Assembly (NCBI GenBank): GCA_012270555.1
Contig: JAAXIC010000037.1
Location: 1 to 43,289, forward strand
DNA from: Chloroflexota bacterium
GTDB lineage: Bacteria > Chloroflexota > UBA11872 > VXOZ01
Length of the DNA: 43,289 nucleotides
Reading direction: 5' to 3'
In this document: positions 15,881 through 25,079 of the stretch, piece by piece
Position numbering within the stretch: position 1 is the first letter of the stretch
Layout of the letters: each line of letters opens with the position of its first letter
Position numbers and translations under genes: made by a program
The notes under the pieces: generated by a model
The model's database searches: none
What the model saw: the letters and a program-made list of their open reading frames with translations, nothing else
Told to the model about the DNA's origin: nothing

Positions 15881-17809
15881 GAGAGAAACCACAAGACCTA
15901 CCACGTTGTTACGCGGCAACTGCGCGCGCATTGGCACCTCATCGCAGGTATCGTCGTGCTTGTCATCGTGAGCACCGGCGTGAGCCTTATCTCACCCTTG
16001 CTTCTCAAGCGCCTCTTTGATGAGGCAATTCCCGCCGGCGACGTCGCGCTGATCGTGCCACTCCTCGTAGGGATAGTTGTTTTTCCGTTTATTACGATGG
16101 CGCTTGGGGCGGTGCAGAACTATCTCCGCGCCAGCATTGGTGAAGCGGTCTCCCAATCGCTCCGGCAGGCGCTCTTTAATCACATGCTCTATGTAAGGCT
16201 GCGTGACCTGGAGCGGGTCGTGAGCGGTCGCATCATCCATACGATCCGAAAGGTGTGTGGTGAGGTTGGCGAAGTATACGTGACCAATCAGCTTTTGCCC
16301 GTGTTCACGAACACCGTGCTCCTGCTTGGCACGTTGGGCGTGATGTTCTTTCTCAATGGCCGCTTATCGTTGGTGAGTTTGGCGATACTTCCACTTGCGT
16401 ACCTCATAGTTCGACGCATGCAGAACTACGCAGAAGTGCTCGACCGGGAGTTCTACCTGAATAGAGAACGCGGCGCGAACTATCTGCAAGAGGTTATCTC
16501 CGGTATACGCACCGTGCGCGCCCACACCGCCGCGCCCTATGAAGCGGCGCGCTGGCACGAGTGGATACAGTCCGACTGGCGTTTGAAGGCAAAGACCATT
16601 ACCTTCCACAACCTCGTGCGCGTGTTGCCAATGGACCTGATCCAGAACATCGGGATCGGGCTTGTGTACGGCTATGGCGCATACGAGGTCATAAACGGTC
16701 GGCTGAGCATCGGAGGCTTGGTGGCGTTTATCCTCTATGTGCCGCGCGCGTACTTTGCGCTGGAAGCCATCCTCGACGGTCACATCAGCACCGGCCAGGC
16801 GAAGGCCGCTGCCGAACGCATCGACTCTCTGCTAGCCCTGCCGTGCGAGGAGACTCCACCCGGCGCACAGGATGCCGTTCGCGATTTGGCAGCTAAGGCG
16901 GAACCGGAGGGGCAGACTATTGCTGACAGCATAGGGGATATTGGCGATGTAGAGTCTCCGCTGGATAAAAGCGCCGTAGCTTCCGTTCGTGCTGAGCACT
17001 TCGACAAGCTCAGCACAGGCCCTGTCGAAGTACGAACGGAAGCGGAAAAAGGCGAGACGATGCATACCTCGGCCATGCCAAGCGGTGCTGCCATCGAATT
17101 CTCCAACGTCTCATTCGACTACGGCCGCGAGGGCTTCGGCCTGGAGGACGTTTCTTTTCAGATCGAGCCCGGCGCGTTCATTGGCGTCGTGGGGCCGAGC
17201 GGCGGCGGTAAGAGCACGATCATCGATCTGCTGCTCCGCTTCTACGAACCCCGCTCCGGCGCAATCCGCGTGGATGGCACAAACGTAGAGAAGTTGCCGC
17301 TGCCGCACCTGCGCGGGATGATCGGGCTCGTGCCACAGGATGTCTTTCTCTGGAACGACAGCATCTACGCCAATCTCGTCTACCCGTCTCGTGATGTGTC
17401 ACGCGAGAGCGTCGTCAATGCAGCCAAGGCCGCGCAACTCCACGACTTTGTGGCGTCGCTGCCGGATGGCTACGACACGCACGTCGGCGAGCGCGGTCTG
17501 GCCCTCTCCGGCGGCGAACGCCAGCGCCTCGCGCTCTGCCGGGCAATCCTGGAACAACCCCAGATACTATTATTGGACGAAGCCACATCCGCCCTGGACG
17601 CGCTCACCGACCAAAAGGTGCGCGCCGCCCTGGAGACGGCGCGGCGCGGTCGGACCACCCTCGTTGTGGCGCACCGGCTCGTAACCGTGATGCACGCCGA
17701 CACAATCCTGGTCCTCGATGAAGGCAAGCTGGTCCAAGAGGGCGCGCCGCAAACATTGCTCGCACAGCCGGGCCTTTTCCAAGACCTCTACGAGGCACAG
17801 CGTTTGTAA
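15878..17809 (+). CDS. ABC exporter, fused permease and ATPase (MsbA/type IV fold)
   Basis: A half-transporter of about 643 residues if it starts at ATC 15878, or 617 from the first canonical start, GTG 15956. The longer form restores the cytosolic entry to TM1 (TRQLRAHWHLIAGIVVLV), which the GTG start would cut. Six TM helices span roughly 15-320. The ATPase has Walker A GPSGGGKS (about 438-445), signature LSGGERQRLA (about 543) and Walker B LLLDEATSALD (about 564), plus an H-loop in VVAHRL. It probably works as a homodimer; substrate unknown. The TMD-NBD linker is unusually long and includes translated repeat sequence at 16985-17038. Confidence 0.88.
   Translation: MERNHKTYHVVTRQLRAHWHLIAGIVVLVIVSTGVSLISPLLLKRLFDEAIPAGDVALIVPLLVGIVVFPFITMALGAVQNYLRASIGEAVSQSLRQALFNHMLYVRLRDLERVVSGRIIHTIRKVCGEVGEVYVTNQLLPVFTNTVLLLGTLGVMFFLNGRLSLVSLAILPLAYLIVRRMQNYAEVLDREFYLNRERGANYLQEVISGIRTVRAHTAAPYEAARWHEWIQSDWRLKAKTITFHNLVRVLPMDLIQNIGIGLVYGYGAYEVINGRLSIGGLVAFILYVPRAYFALEAILDGHISTGQAKAAAERIDSLLALPCEETPPGAQDAVRDLAAKAEPEGQTIADSIGDIGDVESPLDKSAVASVRAEHFDKLSTGPVEVRTEAEKGETMHTSAMPSGAAIEFSNVSFDYGREGFGLEDVSFQIEPGAFIGVVGPSGGGKSTIIDLLLRFYEPRSGAIRVDGTNVEKLPLPHLRGMIGLVPQDVFLWNDSIYANLVYPSRDVSRESVVNAAKAAQLHDFVASLPDGYDTHVGERGLALSGGERQRLALCRAILEQPQILLLDEATSALDALTDQKVRAALETARRGRTTLVVAHRLVTVMHADTILVLDEGKLVQEGAPQTLLAQPGLFQDLYEAQRL
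16985..17038. repeat. dispersed hairpin repeat inside the ABC exporter gene
   Basis: TTCGT...ACGAA outer arms, GTGCTGAGC/GCTCAGCAC inner arms, and a CTTCGACA/TGTCGAAG pair. Its parts match the intergenic repeats at 924-990 and 18040-18075. It is read in frame as about 18 residues of linker. Confidence 0.65.
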
Positions 17810-17845
17810 CCACCCGGCTGTGGGGCTTTACCTCACCCAATGACG

Positions 17846-17874
17846 GTAGGGGCAACCACAAGGGTTGCCCCTAC
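17846..17874. repeat. perfect hairpin GTAGGGGCAACC/GGTTGCCCCTAC
   Basis: 12-bp arms and a 5-base loop, 37 bases after the exporter stop codon. It may act as a terminator, but has no T tract; similar GTAGGGGCAxxx palindromes are dispersed repeats in many genomes. Confidence 0.65.
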
Positions 17875-17881
17875 GCTTCTC

Positions 17882-17908
17882 TGGTAGCGCAGGTTTGCAA
17901 CCTGCGCC
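17882..17908. repeat. GGTAGCGCAGGTT hairpin repeat
   Basis: GCGCAGGTT-TGC-AACCTGCGC, the same as 5998-6018. Confidence 0.7.
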
Positions 17909-18012
17909 AATGTGGGTGTGGCGGCACATGCACAGTGGGCACCGTTCTTCTCACTGTGCGGTTGTCGCAGCCAACCACAGCCGCGTATAATCGCCACAGA
18001 AATCCACCGCGA

Positions 18013-18088
18013 GGCGCAGGTTGCAAGCCTGTCCTGAGCACTTCGGCAGGCTCAGCACAGGCTCTGTCGAAGGGCCTGCGCTACCTGC
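18013..18088. repeat. composite dispersed repeat (GCGCAGG...CCTGCGC)
   Basis: Outer GCGCAGG and CCTGCGC arms enclose CCTGAGCACTTCGG, CAGGCTCAGCACAGG and CTCTGTCGAAGGG blocks found in inverse order at 924-990. It ends 3 bases before the first ATG of the epimerase frame. Confidence 0.65.
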
Positions 18089-18111
18089 GTATGATGCGAG
18101 AAGCCATCCCC

Positions 18112-19074
18112 ATGCGCGTACTCATCACCGGCATCACCGGCTTTGCGGGCAGCCACTTGGCGGATGTGTGTGTGGCGCAGGGGGTTGAGGTGTGGGGCTT
18201 AGCGCACACGCCGGGGCCGCATCCGCATCTTGCCCATCTCGGCGAGAGCATTCAGCTTTACGCGGCAAACATCACCAACGAGGTCGGCATGAACACCGCG
18301 CTTGCCGACATTGCGCCTGATTGGATTTTCCATCTTGCGGCCCAGGCCCACGTGCCGACCGCGTGGAGCAATCCCGCCGAAACGCTCGCCACCAACATTC
18401 TGGGGCAACTGAACGTCATCCTGGCAATGCAAGAACACGTGCCTGCGGCGCGGCTGCTCGTGGTGAGTTCGAGCCACGTCTACGGTATGGTGGAAGAACA
18501 CGACCAACCCGTAAACGAGTCCACGCCTTTGCGTCCCGCCGACCCCTACGCGGTGAGCAAGGTAGCGCAAGACATGCTGGCGTTGCAGTACTGGCAGAGC
18601 CACGGGCTGCCCATTGTGCGGGTGCGCCCCTTCAACCACATCGGGCCGCGCCAAGCGCCGGACTACGTCGTCGCCCGCTTTGCACGGGAGATCGCGCAGA
18701 TGGAGACGGGGCTGGTAGCGCCGACTTTGAAAGTGGGCAATATGACCGCCAAGCGCGACTTTTGCGACGTACGCGACGTCGCCCGGGCTTACTGGCTTGC
18801 GTTGGAAAAGGGAACGCCCGGCGCGGTGTACACCATCGGATCGGGCACGGCGCGGTCGATTGACGAGATGCTGCAAATCTTGTTGCGTCTGGCGCGCGTA
18901 AACATAGAGGTGGAAACAGACCCGGCGCTCTTCAGGCCCGGCGACCTGCCGGTGCTGCAATCGGACCCGCGCGCGTTCGAAGAGCAAACCGGCTGGCGCG
19001 CCGCGATCCCTCTGGAACAGACATTAGAGGACACCCTAAACTACTGGCGGGACCAAGTACGCGCGGCATCCTAG
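18112..19074 (+). CDS. NAD-dependent epimerase/dehydratase, GDP-4-keto-6-deoxymannose reductase-like
   Basis: A 320-residue extended SDR. The cofactor loop GITGFAGSH is at residues 6-14, with the conserved HLAAQAHV, VVSSSHVYG and catalytic Tyr-x-x-x-Lys DPYAVSK. The block RPFNHIGPRQAPDYVVARFA is close to GDP-4-keto-6-deoxy-D-mannose reductases (RMD), which make GDP-rhamnose; RmlB/GalE-type functions are less likely. Start chosen at ATG 18112 because it begins the Rossmann strand (MRVLITGITG); ATG 18091 and 18094 are possible. Upstream codons come from the repeat. Likely supplies a deoxy sugar for surface glycans. Confidence 0.85.
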   Translation: MRVLITGITGFAGSHLADVCVAQGVEVWGLAHTPGPHPHLAHLGESIQLYAANITNEVGMNTALADIAPDWIFHLAAQAHVPTAWSNPAETLATNILGQLNVILAMQEHVPAARLLVVSSSHVYGMVEEHDQPVNESTPLRPADPYAVSKVAQDMLALQYWQSHGLPIVRVRPFNHIGPRQAPDYVVARFAREIAQMETGLVAPTLKVGNMTAKRDFCDVRDVARAYWLALEKGTPGAVYTIGSGTARSIDEMLQILLRLARVNIEVETDPALFRPGDLPVLQSDPRAFEEQTGWRAAIPLEQTLEDTLNYWRDQVRAAS

Positions 19075-19108
19075 TAGTGCGACACGTTTGCTTTGATGGG
19101 TAGGGTCG

Positions 19109-19135
19109 CCGGTAGCGTAGGTTTGTAACCTGCGC
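19109..19135. repeat. CCGGTAGCGTAGGTT hairpin repeat, diverged copy
   Basis: CCGGTAGCGTAGGTTTGTAACCTGCGC, split as CCGGTAGCG, TAGGTT, TGT and AACCTGCGC; related to 5992-6019. It lies between the convergent epimerase and rpoD. Confidence 0.6.
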
Positions 19136-19310
19136 GGTCTTGCCGTGTTGCCAGGCAGCGTCCTGCGCGCAACTCGCCATCATTACAATAATGCTCAACC
19201 ACTAGCACCGTCCCACCGAGCTTGCGGCCCTTGTCAGAGTTGCGCAACGGTCTGCGACAATGCAAGAAGACAGATCAAAGACCCTCATACCTCGACCGTG
19301 AGGAATTGCG

Positions 19311-20642
19311 CTACAGATCCAGGTAGTCCTTGAGCTTCTGGCTGCGGGCCGGGTGGCGCAGTTTGCGCAGGGCTTTGGCCTCGATCTGGCGGATGCGCTC
19401 GCGGGTGACGTTGAATTCGCGGCCCACCTCTTCCAGCGTGCGGGTGCGGCCGTCTTCCAGACCGAACCGCAGCCGCAGCACCTTGCGCTCGCGATCGGAG
19501 AGTGAGTTGAGCACTGCCTCCACCTGTTCCCGCAACATCTGGTAGGATGCCGCATCGGCCGGAGACATCGTCGCTTCGTCGGGGATGAACTCGCCCAAGT
19601 GGCTGTCTTCTTCTTCGCCGATGGGCGTCTCCAAGCTCACCGGTTCCTGTGAGACCTTGATGATTTCGCGCACCTTGGTTTCCGGAATGCCCATTTCGCC
19701 GCCGATCTCCTGTGAGGTCGGCTCGCGCCCCTTCTCCTGGACGAGGCGGCGGGAGATGCGCACCAGCTTGTTGATGGTCTCCACCATGTGCACGGGAATG
19801 CGGATCGTGCGGGCTTGGTCGGCGATCGAGCGGGTGATGGCTTGCCGAATCCACCAGGTCGCGTAGGTGCTGAACTTGAAACCCTTGCGGTAGTCGAACT
19901 TTTCCACCGCGCGGATGAGGCCGATGTTGCCTTCCTGGATCAGGTCCAACAGCGACATGCCGCGGCCCACGTACTTCTTCGCCATGCTTACCACAAGACG
20001 CAGATTTGCCTCGGTCAAGCGTTTGCGCGCCTCAATGCCGACAACAATGTCGCGCTCGAGCCGCCGGATCTCCTCCAGACTCATGCCGTCGCGGTTCTCG
20101 AGTTTCTCTTCGGCAAGGGGTCGCCGCTCCATCTGCTTGGCCAGCATCACTTCCTGCGCGGCGGTGAGCAGCGGCACGCGTCCAATCTCACGCAAATACG
20201 TCCGCACCGGGTCATCAAGCGTGCCCGGCTCTTCTTCGGTCTTGGCCGACTTGAGGGCGGCCCGCTCCAGGGCTACCATCTCCGGGATGCTGGGGGAGGC
20301 TGATTCTTCTTCTTCGTCGCGGCTGTCAACTTCCTTAGCCGGCAGCACCTCTAGCCCGAGTTCGGAAAACAAGGTGAAGAGTTCTTCCGCTTCTTCGCTG
20401 TCGGCTTCAATATCCGGAAACGCTTCCAGCAACTCTTCCTGCGTCAGATGCCCGCGCCGCTTGCCGCGATTGACGAGTTTGCGGATGTCTTCCTCGGTGA
20501 TTTCAAGCTCGGTCGCTTCGGTGGCGTTAGGCTGTGCCGCCGCAACCTTAGGCGCTTCCTTTTCTCCTTTGTCCTGTACCGCGGTTTTGTTCTGGACAAC
20601 GGCTTTGTCCTTGACAACGGTGTCGGTCGTATTCGCAGCCAT
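19311..20642 (-). CDS. rpoD: RNA polymerase primary sigma factor
   Basis: A 443-residue sigma-70 that directs RNA polymerase to housekeeping promoters. After a Lys/Gln-rich N-terminal extension (1-45) comes a region 1.1-like helical part ([19 protein letters not shown]), region 1.2 ([17 protein letters not shown]), regions 2.1-2.4 ([33 protein letters not shown]), region 3 ([14 protein letters not shown]) and region 4 ([20 protein letters not shown]). All core-binding and -10/-35 contact regions are intact. The N-terminus has short KDK/QNK repeats. Start: ATG 20642 with GGAGGAAAG. It follows dnaG by 81 bases in the same direction, as in the macromolecular-synthesis operon. Confidence 0.96.
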   Translation of the reverse strand: MAANTTDTVVKDKAVVQNKTAVQDKGEKEAPKVAAAQPNATEATELEITEEDIRKLVNRGKRRGHLTQEELLEAFPDIEADSEEAEELFTLFSELGLEVLPAKEVDSRDEEEESASPSIPEMVALERAALKSAKTEEEPGTLDDPVRTYLREIGRVPLLTAAQEVMLAKQMERRPLAEEKLENRDGMSLEEIRRLERDIVVGIEARKRLTEANLRLVVSMAKKYVGRGMSLLDLIQEGNIGLIRAVEKFDYRKGFKFSTYATWWIRQAITRSIADQARTIRIPVHMVETINKLVRISRRLVQEKGREPTSQEIGGEMGIPETKVREIIKVSQEPVSLETPIGEEEDSHLGEFIPDEATMSPADAASYQMLREQVEAVLNSLSDRERKVLRLRFGLEDGRTRTLEEVGREFNVTRERIRQIEAKALRKLRHPARSQKLKDYLDL

Positions 20643-20723
20643 CTTTCCTCCTTCACAGGCATGCCTGTGCGAATTGTGCGGGCTTTCTCTAATCTTCCTC
20701 GTCCAACGGCTATTGCGTGACGG

Positions 20724-22586
20724 CTAAGACGTGCGGATGAAACTCGTTTGCTTCAGCGCACGGTTAACCTGGCGCAATTGCTCGCCGATTCTCCGAATCT
20801 CCTGCCGGATCTGAGAGCCAAGCGGTTTGTTTTCGTTGGCATTCTCACTGGCTAAGAGAAGCTGTAGGTCTTCATATTCCTCTTGCACATTGCGCCGCTT
20901 GAGCCGCAGGGCGGCGGCTATCACCGTTGGCCGCAGATATTCTTCATCGATAGGCGGCTCTATGCTGCGCTCCCGGCGCAACCGGTCAAGGAGTTCATGC
21001 ACGCCTTCTTCTGATTCCCCTACCGACGCAGTGCCGTTTCCCTCAGCCGCTCGCACGTATTCATACGCCTGCCGAAAGAGCGGTTGATGAAAGTCCTCTG
21101 CGTCTATCACCTCGGCAGCAAGTCCACGCGCTTCAGGATGCATGGTGAGCAACCCTAGCAGATATTTCTCAAGCCTGTCTGCCGGTTGCTCCTGCCCGTT
21201 CGCGGACGGCTGCTCTCCATCGTTTGGTCGCACAGCACGAGGCGACTGCCGTGTCGGCCGCCGCGCGTGCATGAGGTTCATCAACACTTCGCTCTGAATG
21301 CCCAAGTCGAGCACCTGCGCCAGGCGCTTGAGGTACTGCTGGCGCGCCACGGGATCGCCAATGTCGGTGATGAGCGGGGCCAGGGCCTCCACGGCCCGGC
21401 GCTTGCCCTGCATGCTGCTGAGGTCGTGTTGCCGCGCGATCATGCGAAACGCGTAGTCTACAAACGGCACCGCAGTGTCGATACACTCCTGCCAAGCGCC
21501 GTTACCCTCACGGAGCACTTCGTCCGGGTCCTTCCCTTCAGGCAGCACCGCGATGCGAATATCGGCTTCCAGCGTGCTCTCCAGGCGCATGATGTCGCCA
21601 ACGGAGACCTGCGTATCCACGCGGTCGAAGGCCCGGCGCGCGACTTCCAGTCCCCGCAACGTGGCGGCGCTGCCAGCGGCATCGGGATCGAGCGCCAAGA
21701 CGAGGTTCGTAGTAAGGCTCTTGACCGACTTGACGTGTTTTTCCGTCAGGGCGGTGCCCATGCTCGCGACGACGTTGGTTTCGCCGTGCTGATGCGCCAT
21801 CATGACGTCCGTGTAGCCTTCCACGATGATGCATTGCTTCCGCTCGCGGATGGACTGCTGGGCGAGGTCCAACCCATAGAGCAGACCGCTCTTGTCGAAG
21901 ATGGGCGTCTGCGGCGTGTTGAGATATTTCGGCTGAATCTCGGCGCTAAGCGTGCGTGCCCCAAAACCGCAGAAGCGGCCCCGGGCGTCCCGGATGGGGA
22001 ACATGATCCGCCCGCGAAACCGGTCGTACGGCCCACGATTGCCCTCGGTAAGCAGTCCGACCGCCGTCAGGTCTTCCGGCGAGAAGCCAAGCTGGACGAG
22101 GTGTTTGCGGACCGTATCGAAGCGGTTGGGCGCATACCCCAGCATGAAGCGTGCGATAGTTTCCTGCTCGATGCCGCGTTCCGCCAGGTAGTCGCGCGCC
22201 CGCGCCGCATCCGGCGCTTCGTTGAGCACGCGGTGGTAAAGCTGCGCCGCTTCCAGGTTGATCTGGGCGAGTATCTGCTGGCGGCTGCGCTTGCGTTCCT
22301 CTTGTTGCGAGAGGGCAATACCGGCCTCACGAGCCAGGGACTCTACTGCCTCAACAAATGAGGCTTTCTCACGCTCCATGACAAACGAGATGACGTCGCC
22401 GCCGCGTCCGCAGCCAAAGCAACGCCACGTGCCGCGCTCCGGGAAGACGAAGAACGACGGGGTCTTCTCTTCATGGAAAGGGCACAGTCCCTTAAGGTAC
22501 CGGCCGCTCTGTTGCAGCCGCACCGCCGCGTTCACCACGTCCACCAGCGGGACTTGTGCCTTTACATCTTCAACCGGCAACGGCAT
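20724..22586 (-). CDS. dnaG: DNA primase
   Basis: A 620-residue bacterial primase that makes RNA primers at the replication fork. The zinc-binding CHC2 domain has Cys35, His38, Cys56 and Cys59 (LCPFHEEKTPSF, WRCFGCGRGGD). The catalytic core has the FPIRDARGRFCGFGAR block and a TOPRIM domain with IIVEGYTDVM and LALDPDAAG acidic residues. The C-terminal part (about 430-620) would bind the DnaB helicase. Length is normal. Start: ATG 22586, with GGGAGGTG somewhat far upstream. It is first in the dnaG-rpoD unit. Confidence 0.96.
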   Translation of the reverse strand: MPLPVEDVKAQVPLVDVVNAAVRLQQSGRYLKGLCPFHEEKTPSFFVFPERGTWRCFGCGRGGDVISFVMEREKASFVEAVESLAREAGIALSQQEERKRSRQQILAQINLEAAQLYHRVLNEAPDAARARDYLAERGIEQETIARFMLGYAPNRFDTVRKHLVQLGFSPEDLTAVGLLTEGNRGPYDRFRGRIMFPIRDARGRFCGFGARTLSAEIQPKYLNTPQTPIFDKSGLLYGLDLAQQSIRERKQCIIVEGYTDVMMAHQHGETNVVASMGTALTEKHVKSVKSLTTNLVLALDPDAAGSAATLRGLEVARRAFDRVDTQVSVGDIMRLESTLEADIRIAVLPEGKDPDEVLREGNGAWQECIDTAVPFVDYAFRMIARQHDLSSMQGKRRAVEALAPLITDIGDPVARQQYLKRLAQVLDLGIQSEVLMNLMHARRPTRQSPRAVRPNDGEQPSANGQEQPADRLEKYLLGLLTMHPEARGLAAEVIDAEDFHQPLFRQAYEYVRAAEGNGTASVGESEEGVHELLDRLRRERSIEPPIDEEYLRPTVIAAALRLKRRNVQEEYEDLQLLLASENANENKPLGSQIRQEIRRIGEQLRQVNRALKQTSFIRTS

Positions 22587-23071
22587 GCGCTCGTTGGCAC
22601 CTCCCTCACAGTTCCAGGCGCGGTCTCAGGATCGAGCCAACCACAACGCCAACGCAATCCTGAGAAAGAAAGACCTCTCGCACTCTCGTCGGCATGCGGC
22701 GCGGCTACACCCGAAATGGTCGTCCGGCGCGCCGGCTGGCGTTTCCTAGAAACCACCCTTATTTTGCAACTCTGAACGCCGAAGCTGACACCCTGTGCAA
22801 GAGGCATACTGCCTTTAGTATACCACACTTAGTACACTATTGGGTATGTCAAGAGGTTAAATCCGTTACTTTTGTGGACCCTTTCTGGAGAAGGCGGAAT
22901 CCCGCGTCACTGTGACTCTCGCTTGAGCGTTGCATACACCCCAAACTGCGCTGGCTGCTCCTATGATATGCTCACACTGAGCGTCGGCGGCATACTCCCA
23001 TCCCCGATTCGCAATTTGCCGCCCGTAGCGCGTAGCCTGCGGGACGAAGTCTTAAGGAGTGTAGAGAAACC
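22587..23071. other. divergent intergenic region between dnaG and the Gfo/Idh gene
   Basis: 485 bases, AT-rich around 22800-22870. It should hold the promoters of both divergent units. On the minus strand TTGACA (22852-22847) and TATACT (22822-22817) are present but 24 bases apart, too far to be one promoter. On the plus strand CTATGATATG near 22960 is a possible -10. No gene or known repeat family is evident. Confidence 0.5.
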
Positions 23072-24061
23072 ATGATAACACTCGGTGTGATTGGCTGCGG
23101 CAACATGGCGCGCAACCACATGCGCAATGCGGTGGTGATGGACGGCATTCGTCTCCACGGCTACGCCGACGTTTTCCCGGAGGCTGCCACAGGGTTTCTC
23201 AATGAATTCGGCGGCGCGTATGCCACGGCGCACGCCAACGACATTCTGGCCGATGACGCCATCGACGCCGTGCTTATCTCCACCCACCACGATACCCACG
23301 TGACCCTCGGCGTAGCGGCGGCGGAAGCCGGCAAGCACATCCTCATGGAAAAACCCATGTCCATGACGGTGCCCCAGTGCGACGCGGTGGTGGAAGCCGT
23401 GGAAGAGGCCGGCGTGCGCCTGATGACGGGCTTCAAGCTGCGTTTCGCGCCGCTCATCCAAGAGACCAAGCGGCTGGTGCCGGAACCGTTTCTGCTGGTG
23501 GGACAGATGATGTGCAACCGCTGGCCTGATACAAGCTGGGCGGCCGATCCGGTGAAGGGCGGCGGCAACATTCTCTCGCAGGGGTGCCATACGTTCGATC
23601 TCGTCTGCTATTTGGCCGGATCCGAGCCGGTGGAGGTCTTTGCCGTCGGCGGCAACTATACGCATGAGAACAAGACGTATCCCGACAACTTGGCCGGAAT
23701 CATTCGTTTTGCCAGCGGCGCGGCGGCCAGCATCATCCAAGGCGACGCCGCCGATTCGACTGCGGTCTCGAAATTCTTCTTTGAGGTCTTTGACAACGGC
23801 ACGAGCGTACAGCTCTACGACCGCCTGCACCGCGCGACGGTCTCCGGGTCCAAGGTAGAAGAGCCGGGAGAACGCTATGCGCCCGACGACGCCGACCCCG
23901 AAGGACTTCAGCAAGAACTGGCGGAATTCGTGACCTGCTTGAATTCCGGCGAACCGTGGCGCATTGGCGCCGACCAGTTTGCGGGACGACGCGCGACGGC
24001 GGTGGCGCATGCCTTCTTCACGGCGATTGAAACGGGACAGCCCCAGGGTCTCTCCCTGTAA
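23072..24061 (+). CDS. Gfo/Idh/MocA family oxidoreductase
   Basis: A 329-residue NAD(P)-dependent oxidoreductase of the family acting on sugars, inositols and related polyols. The N-terminal Rossmann fold begins GVIGCGNMARNH (glycine-rich loop), followed by the VLISTHHDTH strand and the hallmark EKPMSMT with its lysine near residue 93. The C-terminal alpha/beta domain starts around 125 and includes the LSQGCHTFDLVCYL helix with the His found in the active site of many members. Substrate unknown. Start: ATG 23072 after AAGGAG. The next gene, an amidohydrolase, begins 70 bases later in the same direction, suggesting a joint pathway. Confidence 0.87.
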   Translation: MITLGVIGCGNMARNHMRNAVVMDGIRLHGYADVFPEAATGFLNEFGGAYATAHANDILADDAIDAVLISTHHDTHVTLGVAAAEAGKHILMEKPMSMTVPQCDAVVEAVEEAGVRLMTGFKLRFAPLIQETKRLVPEPFLLVGQMMCNRWPDTSWAADPVKGGGNILSQGCHTFDLVCYLAGSEPVEVFAVGGNYTHENKTYPDNLAGIIRFASGAAASIIQGDAADSTAVSKFFFEVFDNGTSVQLYDRLHRATVSGSKVEEPGERYAPDDADPEGLQQELAEFVTCLNSGEPWRIGADQFAGRRATAVAHAFFTAIETGQPQGLSL

Positions 24062-24131
24062 AGATTGCGATCCCTTGATACATTTGATTGTCGATGCAGA
24101 TGAATAGCTAAGGGAGAAAGGAAACGTAAGA

Positions 24132-25028
24132 ATGCCGATTGATTTTCATCAGCACATCATGGTGCCGACGGACTACGACGCCGGCAATCCGCGCATCGGT
24201 GAGCACGTGGTGGCGCACATTGATGCCCACGGCGGCGGCAAGGCGGTGGTGCTGCCGCTGGCCAAGGGCAACAGCACGGCCATGGCCAAAGAGAAGTGGG
24301 GTGTGGAGCAGACGGCCATGCGCACCGACTACGCGCTGCAGGCCTACGACCGTTTTCCCGACACCATCATTCCCTTCTGCCACGTAGACCCCCTGCGGCC
24401 CGACGCGTTGGATGAGATCCGCCGGTTCCATGAACTGGGCTGTATGGGCTTTGGCGAGCACAAGGTGCGGTTGCCGGTAGACCACCCGGATAGCCTGGAC
24501 ATTTACGAGCTTTGCGGTAAGCTGGGGTGGGTAGTGCTCCTCCACTTCGAGTACCGCAACTACAACTACAACTTTGAAGTCTTCGACCAGGTGCTGGAAT
24601 CGTTTCCGGACACGGTTTTTGTGGCGCACGCCCAGGCGTGGTGGGCGAACGTGAGCGCCGAGGTGCCCCGCGACTGGCGCGCCGAGGGCTACACCAGCTA
24701 TCCCCCGGGACCGGTGGTGCGCGGCGGCCTGAGCGACCAGTGGCTGTCCAAGTACCCGAATCTCTACGGCGACCTCTCTGCCGGTTCCGGCCTGAACGCG
24801 ATTTCCCGCGATCCGGAATTCGGCGCGGAGTTCGTGAACCGCCACTGGCAGAAGCTGCTCTGGGCCACGGACTGCCACTGCCTGGACGGCAAAGGCAACT
24901 GGGAGGGCATGGGACCCCGCCCGTGCTTCGCCTCGCAGACTCTGCCCTTACTCAAAGAGTATTGCGACTCGGACGAGAAGTACCACGCGATAACGCAGGG
25001 CAACGCCGAGCGCGTGTTGGGACTGTAG
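24132..25028 (+). CDS. amidohydrolase-related (COG2159-type) metal-dependent hydrolase
   Basis: A 298-residue TIM-barrel protein of the amidohydrolase_2 group, which includes decarboxylases and lactonases. The N-terminal DFHQH (His5, His7) supplies the H-x-H metal ligands. VLLHFEYRN and FVAHAQAWW carry the later His residues, and LLWATDCHC the terminal Asp. Such proteins are often linked with sugar lactone or aromatic acid breakdown; the substrate cannot be read here. Start: ATG with AAAGGAAA at 9 bases. It is co-oriented with the Gfo/Idh gene, and an oxidoreductase-plus-lactonase pairing would make sense for sugar oxidation. Cytoplasmic. Confidence 0.8.
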   Translation: MPIDFHQHIMVPTDYDAGNPRIGEHVVAHIDAHGGGKAVVLPLAKGNSTAMAKEKWGVEQTAMRTDYALQAYDRFPDTIIPFCHVDPLRPDALDEIRRFHELGCMGFGEHKVRLPVDHPDSLDIYELCGKLGWVVLLHFEYRNYNYNFEVFDQVLESFPDTVFVAHAQAWWANVSAEVPRDWRAEGYTSYPPGPVVRGGLSDQWLSKYPNLYGDLSAGSGLNAISRDPEFGAEFVNRHWQKLLWATDCHCLDGKGNWEGMGPRPCFASQTLPLLKEYCDSDEKYHAITQGNAERVLGL

Positions 25029-25079
25029 GTAAAGTGTCCCGCTGGCAAGTGCTACTCGTGGAAAACGAGACCCACGCTC

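Larger units (their letters stand above)
17810..18111. other. repeat-rich gap between ABC exporter and epimerase
   Basis: 302 bases composed largely of three repeats (17846-17874, 17882-17908, 18013-18088). An open frame continuous with the epimerase runs back to 17935, but its translation is repeat sequence and I do not regard it as part of the protein. Confidence 0.6.

Noticed and set aside
15525-15971. Open frame of 148 codons before the ABC exporter
   Set aside because: It begins within a REP-like repeat, overlaps the true exporter start in another frame and resembles nothing.
17935-18111. N-terminal extension of the epimerase
   Set aside because: These codons are dispersed repeat sequence; the Rossmann fold begins at ATG 18112.
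5992-19135. CRISPR array made by the recurrent hairpin repeats
   Set aside because: Copies are kilobases apart, in both orientations, with no regular spacers and no cas genes.
21186-22361. Plus-strand open frame of 391 codons over dnaG
   Set aside because: Shadow of dnaG, which has the intact zinc finger and TOPRIM motifs.
22817-22852. TTGACA and TATACT as a dnaG promoter
   Set aside because: The boxes are 24 bases apart, too far for a sigma-70 promoter; kept only as a note on the gap.
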